This document shows, piece after piece, positions 55,145-64,000 of a DNA stretch of 64,000 nucleotides (its first letter is position 1; each line of letters opens with the position of its first letter). The stretch is from contig CM045758.1 in assembly GCA_025200525.1 (NCBI GenBank), forward strand, positions 6,692,580 to 6,756,579. Direction: 5' to 3'. A model generated the notes under the pieces. It searched no databases, was not told the DNA's origin, and saw only the letters and a list, made by a program, of their open reading frames with translations. A program made the translations under genes and the position numbers. Origin of the DNA: Camellia lanceoleosa. Lineage: Eukaryota > Streptophyta > Magnoliopsida > Ericales > Theaceae.

Positions 55145-56574
55145 CTTTTCTCACAAAAACCATAAACCAGCTCCCCCTTTCTCTAAAATTCGACTTCTCT
55201 TTACAAATACACCTAGATCTAAGGATCTTAACACCCTATATTCTTTGATAAAGAGTTGGAGCATCTCAAGAGCTTCCATTTCATCCGATTAATGTTTGAT
55301 TTCGTCATTCTTGAAGTTCTTCCTCTTCTCGATCGGGCTTCTACACTTGAGGTATGAATATTCTACACCTTAATATGATCTTTAACCTAGGTATTTGTTG
55401 TTATGTATAAATGATGAGATTTAGGGGTGTTTTAACAAAACCTAGGGTTTGAGGTCAAGTCTAAAGGAGGGGTTTCCATGTGATGTTATGTAAATGACTA
55501 TAGGGTTTGGATGTGAGGGTATCTTGTGTTAAAATAGTTGATTTTTGCCTTTGGAGTAATATTTGAAATACGGGGAAAATTTGTCCTAATATATATGTAA
55601 TAATTATTTTGTATAAATAATGGAATTGAGATGAAGAATGCGAAATTGGGTAGATGTATAAATGAATGGTGTAGTTGGATTTGTTTAATCACTCACCTAT
55701 GAAAATTTGATAAATTATCTGTTATAAAGATTGTATATCTGTTTAGAAACATCTATATTGGGCCATTGGTGGAGGATAGCTATGATTGTTGTAGAAATTG
55801 CATAAGGATTAGGAGAATTAAAACTAATCATTTAACTATATCATTAAATATGATGGTGTTAAGACATTGAATATGTGTAATTGAATGTCATTGAATATGA
55901 CGATGTCTTTAAATACATTGTATATGTATAATGTTTTGAGAAGAGAAAGGGAATGTAGTCCATATTTTGGGAGGAGATATGAAATGGACTCCATTGAAAA
56001 TTAAGTTAGTCGGAGTGTCTAGGGTAAAAATCCCGAAATCTTATGTATACATGGGTGCCGATCTCACGGACGAAATTTCCGTAAAATGGCAAGATTGAAG
56101 TGTTTAAAAACTATTGAGTTGTAGTCTCAGTTGGGTTATTTGAAAAATTATACACTTGGTATATGAGTTGAAGTGAAACGAATTAACCTGAAATGAATAA
56201 ATGGAAATGGATTGTGATATGAGTATTAGTATTGAATGTTCATGAGAAGGATGTACGTTGGTCATAAATATTGAATGTGTACTTGACACTTATATCTTAG
56301 TTAAATTTCATATATTGTGTTAGACTATTTCTACTGGGCTTTGACTCACCCTACTTGGGAAATTATTTTCAGGTACAAGTGATATGCTTCCTCCAAGGAC
56401 ATAGCTTGGAAGGACTTAGGAGCTGGAGGCTCTATTTTGTTAGTTTGTGTTTAAATGTTTATTCAAGCCTAGGGCTTTATATGTATAGAGCTTATAACTC
56501 TCTTTTGTTGTAACCAAGTAATGTCTTGGAAAGATGTAAGCCTGTAGGGCATTTATTTTGTTGTTATTAGCTAG
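55145..56574 (+). other. Third LTR-like segment, non-coding
   Basis: Contains CTACTGGGCTTTGACTCACC at about 56333, matching the ACTGGGCTTTAGCTCAC landmark of the solo LTR and of 54660, preceded by 1.2 kb of AT-rich sequence. It appears cut on the right by the 3' LTR of Element 3. No coding capacity. Confidence 0.5.
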
Positions 56575-57120
56575 TGTGTGAGTGAATTTCTGACCACACT
56601 GCCAACTCAGTATTCAGCTAGAAAGCACTGGCAGAATAGATGGCGCCTGAATGACCTGTAATAGAAAGAAGAGATTCCGGCGGTAGTTCGTCCACCCGGG
56701 GGCACTTCGATGATTAAGTCAGTAATCAAATATCTCTTAAAGATAATCAATAGTACTTAACTCACTGTTCTGAATATAAATTGCATACCTTAGACCCATG
56801 GGGGTGCCTCTCTTTTATAGTCAATACAATCTTAGTCCCAATAGAAGCCTAGCTCTAATGGACTTAGGATTACTGCCAGTCTTGGACTCTAGTAGGATTG
56901 GGATAAACTCTCTAAGAGTCTTATCATTTCCCAAATTGAAGTCTTCTTTCATTCTAGGACTCTTGTCCTTTATCTGCTTATCCCGGACTCCGATATCTTC
57001 GGAGATAACCTCGGCCTAGCCGGGATCATCTTGGCGTCATAACCAGGACACGTGGCACCTCAGCTGACACTTCGACGTCACCTATGCCACGTGTTGGCAC
57101 TCAGAAAATATGTCCCCACA
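56575..57120 (-). repeat. 3' LTR of Element 3 (left edge approximate)
   Basis: On the minus strand it starts TGTGGGGACATATTTTC after the polypurine tract and contains GACTATAAAAGAGAGGC (TATA box, about 56815) about 300 bases in. The far end is placed at ATTCACTCACACA by its CA terminus only; without the 5' LTR in view this edge may be off by tens of bases. Confidence 0.7.
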
Positions 57121-57132
57121 ACTGCCCCCTAG
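57121..57132 (-). promoter_or_regulatory. Polypurine tract of Element 3
   Basis: CTAGGGGGCAGT on the minus strand, immediately before the TGTGGGGACA LTR start. Confidence 0.65.
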
Positions 57133-58221
57133 GTTCTATTACCTCGGCATCATGAGGTGATGGAACCTATATCGCCAAACCGCATAGCATGTCGGCTATC
57201 TTACTCTATCATCCATTACCGAGGTCATAATATGTCGGCTTCACACGACCAAGATCTGTAGTCTGTCTTATCAAGGCTTTATAATCAATAACCTAGTTTG
57301 TTCGAGTTTATTTAGCCGAGATCGCCCTACTCGCTGAGGTCTTAACTTGGTTAAATCATAAATTCCAAGAGTTCTATGCGCGTATGAGCTGTCACACACA
57401 ACATTTCAATCGTTTTTGCCACACGTTTTTAACCCATTGGACTGTGTCTGATACGCGCCGTTAAACCGCCTCGTGCCTCTCTCTTCGTCTTTTCACTTAT
57501 CATCGTCTTTGTTCAAACTCTCTCTCTCTCTTATTTTCTCAATTCCTCCATTGTTCCAAGCTCTCAAGCTCTGCTACCACCGTCGTTCACCTCCTCCGGC
57601 GAGGCTCTTGCTAATCTTTTCCGTTGCTGCCATTTGTTTGACTTCAGCGAAATCAACACCAGGTTCACTTTTCTTCAGTGAGTTACTGTTTCTTCCCGAT
57701 TTAACTTCTTGTTTCATTTTTTTGTTCTTCTTTACTGAACTCCACTATTTTACCTGCTGCTTCTGCAATCCTGCTCATGTCTTTGGTATTTTAACTTATA
57801 TCTTGAATTCCACCATGTATTTGAACACGTTTGTTTCATGATTCTGTTTTTTTTCCCAAACTGTTCTTTAATATACACATAATACCCATATACTTGTTCA
57901 CTCTGCCACTGTTCTTGGCCTTGCACCTTGGCATACACTCTGTCACAGTGTTCTTGATGATTCACCCCTATTCTTGATTCTAAATCATTGCTTTTGTTTC
58001 TGTTTGCCGTGTTTTTTTTTTTTTAGATTCTTGCCTCCAATATTCGTTTCCATAGATCTAGGTTTGGGATTTGTTTATAGAACCTCCAAATTCTAAGAAG
58101 AACTGAAACGATCCCCACAAATTCTTACCCCAGCTCACATTTGGGTTTTTGCTGAGGTCCCTATAACCCTTTCAAAGAACCTTCTTTCTGAAATCCAGCT
58201 CCTCCAATTTAAGCCGACGTT
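57133..58221 (+). promoter_or_regulatory. Presumed promoter and leader of the Element 3 extra ORF
   Basis: Lies between the polypurine tract and the ATG of the plus-strand extra ORF. The stretch 57465-57620 is CT-rich and leader-like (CTCTCTCTCTCTTATTTTC). No TATA box is certain, and ATG codons with short frames precede 58222. Inference from position. Confidence 0.35.
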
Positions 58222-60542
58222 ATGGGTATGTGGAAGCATAGGGTAGACACCCTGACCAAATTAGAACACTTTAGGCAGGAGTTTGACATCCCGACCGACG
58301 TTCATCTGAGGTTGGCTAAAGAGGATGACTCCATCATGCCCGATGTGAACCTCATGCCTTTCCCAGTAGTGGCCTTTATCGAGTGTGGACTTAGGTTTCC
58401 ACTTGACACCTTTTTTCGAGAAATCCTTCATTACTATAAATTGAACCCAATACAGCTTGCCATCAATTCTTACCGAGTTACCAACGGCACAATAGCCTTA
58501 TCCAAACAAGAAAATGCTAGGGTTACCCTTGCTGATTTCCAGTACTGCTACACTATGTGTTGCCTGAAATCGAAAAAATGCCACATCTATTACCTCAAGC
58601 TGAGGTCCACTAAGTACAAGCTCATGGCCGACCTCTCAGACTCAAACAAGGGTGTTGGAGATGATTACTTCATCGTCTTGGGCAACTGGGAGTTTCAGCC
58701 CAACGATGACCTCCACCTTTATCCCCTAAGTCGAACAGTTTTCGGGGAAGGAGATGGTAAGGGCCAAGTGTCACTTTTTCTTGCTCTCTTTTTTGAAGTT
58801 TTCAATACTTTGTTCTAATATCTGTGCTCTTCTTTTTGCAGTTATTCTTCAGCCACCAAAAGGCTTTTGCCAGTCTTTCTTTCCCAGCAAGGACTTGAAG
58901 AAGCTATAGGATTTGCCAGTTCATAAGCAGAGAGCCCCACTGCTACTCAACTTCATTTCCACTTACAAGTCGGTTCTTCCCGACGTTCCAAAGAAGAAGA
59001 AGAAGAGTCAGTCTCCTCCGTCCGTCATTACTCCTCCAACAGCCTTATCATCTCGGTCAGATCAAGGATCAACCTCAAATCCAGCACAACAGCCATCCAC
59101 TTCAGCTCCACAACTAATCGCACCATCTCAACGCCGATGCCGACAACGAACTGTTTTTGCTATTGAGATGGGTCGCCAGAAAGCAGTCGCTAAAGACCTT
59201 TTGGCCAATATTCCATTCACCATACACGTTCAACCAACACCAACTCAGCCTCCAAAGCCAAAACAAAAAAGGCTGAAGAAGGCTTAGCCAAAGGCAACGG
59301 TGACTCAGGTTGATACTGAGGACACCTTGCCAATTTCCAAATTGGCTTCGAGCGAGAAAACCCCTTCTGCTGCCGAGAAGAGGCCCGCCGAGGCCCAACC
59401 ATCTCAATCCACTCGGTTAAAAAGGCCGAGGTCTGAATCTGCAATAGCTTTGGGCTCCATGAAGTCTGACTCCCCTTGGGCCCCCCAAATCACACTGGAG
59501 GACAAGTCGGTCAGAGTTGGTGATAGTGCCGACGACGTTAATGTTGGTGTTGCCTTTAGCACAGCTTTGCTCCTTCCTAGAGATCTTGACCGAAACACCG
59601 AGATGAGCGAGTATGAAAACTTTGCTCTGATGCTCCAGCGTTCTGTTCAAGTAAGTCTTTCATACTTGGTATCTTTCTTTCTCTATCCCTTCATACTTAG
59701 AGAATTTTACTAACTTCTGCTTTGTCCATTTTTCTTTAGGCAATCCAACACGCCCACTTCTTCTCAATGCAATCTTTTGAGACAAGGAAGGCGTTGGCCG
59801 ACAAGACTAGGAGGCTACTAGTCTACAAAAGACCAATAAAAGGGCCGAGGCAAAAATGAAGACTTTGGCAGACCAGGCCAAGGCTGCTGTCAAAGCTAAG
59901 GATGATGCCAAAGAAAAAACGGATGCCGTTGAGGCCATTAACAAAGTTTTTGAGGCCCAGAAGAAAGAGGTCGAAGAAAAGACGGCCGAGGCCTATAAAG
60001 AGCTGCAGGATGCCTTGGCCGCAAAAGACGCCAAGCTCAAGGCCGCCGATGAGAAGGGATACAATAAGGGGGTGGCCGATGTCACGGCGGACTACGAGAA
60101 ACAGGTGAAGGAGGCATGCAACAAGGGTTTCACCCTTGGTTGGATGACTTTACTGAAAAAGCTTGAAATCCCCGAGGACTCCCCTCTTAGGAACACTGAC
60201 GTCCTTGCCCTGCCATTCCCCTCAACTCCAAGCCAATCCGACGATGATTTTGAGTCTGAGGAGAAAGCTTTGGTGAGGAAGTCAAAGGAAGCTGCTGGGA
60301 CCAAGTCCCCTACTCCAAATGAGCAAGTCCTGGACTTGACTCAAGATGAGGAGGGTGAAGAGGTTCCCAAAGATGCCATTCCTGAGAAGGCAACATCAGA
60401 TGTGCCTATTGCCGATAAGAGCCTCGACCAAACCCTCCAAGAAATAGATGCCGAGCTTGCGGCTGAAAAGGCGGCCGACATGTCTTCTCAGCAGTCTTCC
60501 GAGCTCCAGACCCAACCTGCTAGTGGTGCTGAAGAATCTTAG
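58222..60542 (+). pseudogene. Extra ORF of Element 3, intron-containing, antisense to pol
   Basis: ATG at 58222 opens MGMWKHRVDTLTKLEHFRQE; residues about 20-175 (FPVVAFIECGLRFPLDTFFR, LHLYPLSRTVFGEGDG) match the putative gypsy-type transposon family (PF04195). The frame appears to continue across two introns: donor GATG|GTAAGG at 58757 to acceptor TTTTTGCAG at 58841, and donor TTCAA|GTAAGT at 59651 to TTCTTTAG at 59739. Phases match at both joins. Exon 2 has TAG at 58907 and 59285 and is Ser/Pro/Lys-rich. Exon 3 starts AIQHAHFFSMQSFETRKALA; after a frameshift near 59810 a 228-codon frame (59856-60542) gives an Ala/Lys/Glu coiled coil and acidic tail ending ASGAEES. Role unknown. The coiled coil is the counterpart of 42254-42640 in Element 2. 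Confidence 0.8.
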
Positions 60543-60823
60543 TTTGATGTTCTCTATCTCCTTTTCTCTGTTTCTTTGTACTTCTTTCTTTTCCTTGAAA
60601 CAATGTAAGCCCTCTATATGGCCGATGTGCCTTCTTTTAAATGTTAATACAGCTTCCTTTCCTGAATGCTTGTATCTTTATCTTCCCCTTACTGCTCTTG
60701 TATGATTCTCATACTTAGAATATTTTGCATATCTTCAATGTACACTTTTACTATGTAATCTTCTCGGGGTGAAGTACCTCGGTTATACCAACGGTTTACA
60801 TCGACAAGTACATTAGTACTTAT
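60543..60823. other. 3' flank of the extra ORF
   Basis: TTTCTCTGTTTCTTTG-type T-rich sequence typical of a plant 3' UTR, with TGTTAATAC and AATGT words but no certain poly(A) signal. No coding content. Confidence 0.45.
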
Positions 60824-61410
60824 TTTAATACAACCTTGGCCTTAACTTGTAAATTTTTTTACAAATTTCAACAAGTGTTCAGTTTAACTTTAGCTTGAAA
60901 TTTTTTCACAAATTTCAACAAGTGTTAAATATGATCTCGGTTTAACTTCAACTTGTAAATTTTTCTCAGATTTCAACAAGTGTTAAACATGATCTCTTTT
61001 TAACTTCAACTTGTAAATTTTTCTCAAATTTCAACAAGTGTTAAACATGATCTCTTTTTAACTTCAACTTGTAAATTTTTCTCAAATTTCAACAAGTGTT
61101 AAAAATGATCTCGGTTTAATTTTAACTTGTAAATTTTTCTCAAATTTCAACAAGTGTTAAACATGATCTCTTTTTAACTTCAACTTGTAAATTTTTTTTC
61201 AAATTTCAACAAGTGTTAAAAATGATCTCGGTTTAACTTCAACTTGTAAATTTTTCTCAAATTTCAACAAGTGTTAAACATGATCTCGGTTTAACTTCAA
61301 CTTGTAAATGTTTCTCAAATTTCAACAAGTGTTAAAAATGATCTCGATTTAACTTCAAATTGTAAATTTTTCTCAAATTTCAATAAGTGTTAAACATGAT
61401 CTCGGTTTGT
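60824..61410 (+). repeat. About ten copies of a 58-bp tandem repeat
   Basis: The unit contains TTTAACTTCAACTTGTAAAT, TTTTCTCAAATTTCAACAAG and TGTTAAACATGATCTCGG; successive CAACAAGTG motifs are mostly 58 bases apart. The first two copies and the last (CAATAAGTG) are more diverged. It lies between the end of pol and the end of the convergent extra ORF, inside Element 3. Confidence 0.92.
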
Positions 61411-61598
61411 ATATTCTACCTTTTCAGGAACCATTTTCCAGCTCTCTGCTCCCTAATGTAAACTTAAGTTCCACTTGGGCTCTCATTATGCATGTATTCC
61501 AGAAATATCATCAACTATCTTATCAATCACAAGTGTGATAAAATCAAGCTAGAACTTTTATTTATTACTTTGGCAAAAATAATAAAGAACAAGAAAGT

Positions 61599-62916
61599 CT
61601 AATGGTAAAAAAATTTCAAATTGCAAGTATTCCAGGGCCTTGGCAACTCTTTGCCTTCACTATCTTCAAGCCGATATGCCCTATTGCCCAATACCGAGAT
61701 GATTTTATAAGGTCCCTCCCAATTTGGGCCAAGCTTGCCCTCTCTGGGATCCTTCTTATTGCCGATGACTTTCTCAAGACGAGGTCACCAACTTGAAACT
61801 CCTTTGGGTTGACCTTCTTATTATAAGCCCTAGCAAGCTGCTGCTGGTATGCCGCCAGCTGAATTGCAGCTCTCTCCCTTCTTTCTTCTAGCAGATCCAG
61901 ATCTTGGGCTAATAATACATCATTAGTTTCATTCTCTACTCCTCAGGTTCTAATTCCTGGCATGCCGACTTCTAGAGGAATGACTGCTTCTGTACCATAA
62001 GCCATGTCAAATGGGGATTCCCTAGTTGATCTTCTCGGCGTGGTCCGATATGCACAGAGTACACTTGGCAGTTCATCCACCCACTTTCCTTTTGCTGCTT
62101 GTAGCCTCTTCTTAATTCCATCCAAGATGACTTTGTTGGATGCTTCTGCTTGTCCATTACTTTGAGGAAAACTTGGGATGGAAAAATAATTCTTGATTTT
62201 GAACTTTGCACAGAAGCTCTTGATTAGCTTACTATCAAACTGTGTTCCATTGTCTGTAACTAGTGCTCTTGGGATCCCAAACCTGGTGATGATGTTCTTC
62301 CATATGAAGCTCTTCACATCCACGTCTCGAATCTTGGCAAGGGGTTCAGCTTTTATCCATTTGGTGAAGTAATCTGTTGGTACCAGCAGGTACTTCCTTT
62401 GCCTAGTTGCTTGGGCAGTTACCCAACGAGATCCATGCCCCATTGGGCAAACGGCCAAGGACTGGATATTGGGTTTAGGTCTGTTGCTGGTTGGTGTACT
62501 AGAGGTGCAAACCTTTGACACTTTTTACACTTCTTGACATAGGCCTCTGCATCTTTCTGCATATAGGATCACCAATACCCCTGGGTAATGGCCCTATGAA
62601 CAAGTGATTTGCCTCTAGCGTGGCTTCCACATATTCCTTCATGTATTTCGTATAAAAAATCTTCAACTTGTGAAGGATGTACACACCTCAAAAGGGGTCC
62701 AATGAAGGATCTTCTGTAGAGATGTCCCTCTGCTGTCAGACTGAATCTTGCCGACTTCAATCTGATCTTGTGTGCCTCTTTGTGATCATCTGGCAATTTT
62801 CTTTCTTTCAGGAATGCTACTATTGTATCCATCCAGGTTGGTCCCATGTCCATACACATTAATTCACGCTCTGTGATCAGTGGTTCAATGCTTGGGCCCG
62901 ACAAGTAGTCGACCAT
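61599..62916 (-). pseudogene. Integrase of Element 3
   Basis: Order on the minus strand: zinc-binding region (HEGICGSHARGKSLVHRAIT then CKKCQRF, an HHCC finger), a stop after GYW, then the catalytic core. The DDE residues are in VPTDYFTKW, LVTDNGTQFDSK and SNGQAEASNK, followed by the conserved YRTTPRRSTRESPFDMAYG. The C-terminal part reads NKKVNPKEFQVGDLVL, then after a one-base loss near 61770 KLGPNWEGPYKIISVLGNRA and ends FFYH with TAG at 61599-61601. All catalytic residues are visible, but stop and frameshift make it inactive. Confidence 0.9.
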
Positions 62917-63315
62917 TATCGTCCTTGCTTTTCCAGGTTGTATTGCATTAGCCAGGTTGGCCAGGACATCGGCGTGACTGTTATCATCTCAGCTAATCTG
63001 GTGTAGTTGGTAGTTCTGAAACAGGGCCGCCAATCTGCCGACCTCCTTTACATAGGCTGACATCCTTTTGTCTCAGGCTGCGAACTTGCCTGTTGTCTGG
63101 CTGATTATAAGCTGAGAGTCACATAAGACTATCACCTCATCTGCTTCTACTGCTACTGCTAGTTTCAGTCTTGCAATCAGTGCTTTATACTCCGCTTCAT
63201 TGTTTGAGGCCTTGAACCCCAAACGAATGGATTGCTCTAGTATCTGTCCATCTAGAGATACCAGTACTACTCCTGCCCCCGCTCATTGTCGGTTTGAACT
63301 CCCATCAACAAATAG
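62917..63315 (-). pseudogene. Second RNase H of Element 3
   Basis: LFVDGSSNRQ*AGAGVVLVS, ASNNEAEYKALIARLKLAV and VIVLCDSQLIISQTTGKFA show the archaeal-type RNase H with its Asp, Glu and Asp. Stops interrupt it (TGA before LFVDG, TGA after NRQ, TGA after KFAA, TGA after HQIS), several explained by single G-to-A or C-to-T changes. Confidence 0.85.
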
Positions 63316-64000
63316 TCAAAAGGAGTCGCCGATGTAAATGCTGCAGGGTCTGAGTTTTTCACCTTTCCTCTGTTCCATTGCCTTTGACTGGGCTCCTCTT
63401 TGCTCGCTTGGACCTCGTTCACTTCGGCTCAACGGAGCCCGATGTATGATGGATCCTAGCGTGAACTCAGCCACGAAGTCGGCCAGGACTTGGCCTTTGA
63501 TTGCTATTTTGGGTCTGTATTCCAGGTCATATTGGCCGGTCATTGCCCACCTGGCTATTCTGCCTGTTAGATCTCCCTGCTGTAACAGGAACTTCAAAGG
63601 ATGTTTAGTTAGCACCACAATTTTGTAGGCTTGAAAGTAATGGTTCAGTTTCTTTGAAGCCATTACTAAGGCCAGCGTTAACTTCTCCAAGGGTAAATAC
63701 CTGGTTTCTACATCAGCCAAGGTTTTGCTTACATAGTAAACAACCATTTGTTCCCCTTTTTCTTCTCGGATTACCACTGCGCTTACTGCATGTTCAAAGC
63801 GCTAAATCTGAACAGCTCCTCTGTGTTTGGATTTAAGAGAACTGGAGCCGTGGTTAGATACTTCTTCAAGTTGGCCAGGGTGACTTCGCATTCTTCTGTC
63901 CACAAGAAGTCAGTGGCCTTCTTCACTAAGTTGAAGAAGGGTTTGCATTTGTCAGAACTTCTGCTTATGAACCTATTCAGGGCCGCAGCCCTTCCAACTA
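63316..64000 (-). pseudogene. RT thumb/RNase H connection of Element 3, cut by the window edge
   Basis: The right edge encodes the RT end ([38 protein letters not shown]). After a disrupted stretch near 63800, MVVYYVSKTLADVETRYLPL, HPLKFLLQQGDLTGRIARWA and QVLADFVAEFTLGS follow. It aligns with 40740-41310 of Element 2. The rest of RT, protease and gag lie beyond 64000. Confidence 0.88.

Larger units (their letters stand above)
56575..64000 (-). mobile_element. Gypsy Element 3 (Tat-like), minus strand, 5' part beyond the window
   Basis: From right to left (element sense): RT/RNase H, second RNase H, integrase, a 58-bp tandem array, an extra ORF on the opposite strand, polypurine tract, 3' LTR. 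Multiple in-frame stops and frameshifts show decay. The lineage is the same Tat-like group as Element 2 by domain order and extra-ORF homology, but LTR, polypurine tract and array are unrelated in sequence. The 5' LTR, gag and protease would lie beyond 64000. Confidence 0.88.

Noticed and set aside
60824..61410. 58-bp repeats as a CRISPR-like array
   Set aside because: Whole-unit tandem repeat without variable spacers, inside a Gypsy element.

Overview
The window is nuclear DNA from a flowering plant, almost certainly a eudicot. Two host genes have plant-type intron-exon structure with GT-AG splice sites, the intergenic DNA is AT-rich, and most of the right half is nested LTR retrotransposons. 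Species cannot be fixed from sequence alone.

The left 20 kb is the genic part. Both intact genes are on the minus strand: a PLP-dependent threonine aldolase (THA1/THA2 type; 9 coding exons, 359 codons, 2662-6758) and the spliceosomal Myb protein CDC5 (4 coding exons, 1005 codons, 11710-19942). CDC5 intron 1 appears to use a GC-AG donor. Their introns and flanks hold small elements: Tourist-like MITEs (one nested in another), tRNA-type SINEs (one with a 13-bp target duplication), a SINE/MITE composite and a GTGTCCG-rich foldback element.

From 20 to 30 kb there is no intact gene. It holds a 579-bp Mutator-like foldback element with a 9-bp target duplication, a non-autonomous Copia-type LTR element (22891-26458, TSD TTTAC) with an internal copy of its own LTR 3' part, and a 5' remnant of a plastid glycolytic GAPDH gene (GAPCp) that has lost conserved NAD-binding glycines.

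From 30 to 48 kb are two related Ty3/Gypsy elements with the same primer-binding site and polypurine tract. Element 1 (30304-35154, TSD GATAC) has only a broken gag and about 25 copies of a 70-bp repeat. Element 2 (36714-48099) has broken gag, protease, RT-RNase H and a second RNase H, no integrase core, and an antisense extra ORF. It sits inside the LTR of an older Copia element and was itself invaded by a 2.44-kb LTR-type element now present as a solo LTR (44449-46889, TSD GCCTT).

From 48.7 to 56.6 kb is a mosaic of long, non-coding LTR-like sequence with internal repeats. From 56.6 kb to the right edge is Element 3, a minus-strand Gypsy element running off the window. It has a 3' LTR, an extra ORF on the opposite strand with two intron-like gaps, a 58-bp tandem array, and integrase, RNase H and RT remnants. 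The second RNase H plus the antisense extra ORF place Elements 2 and 3 in the Tat-like branch of Gypsy. No CRISPR, rRNA or tRNA gene was found.
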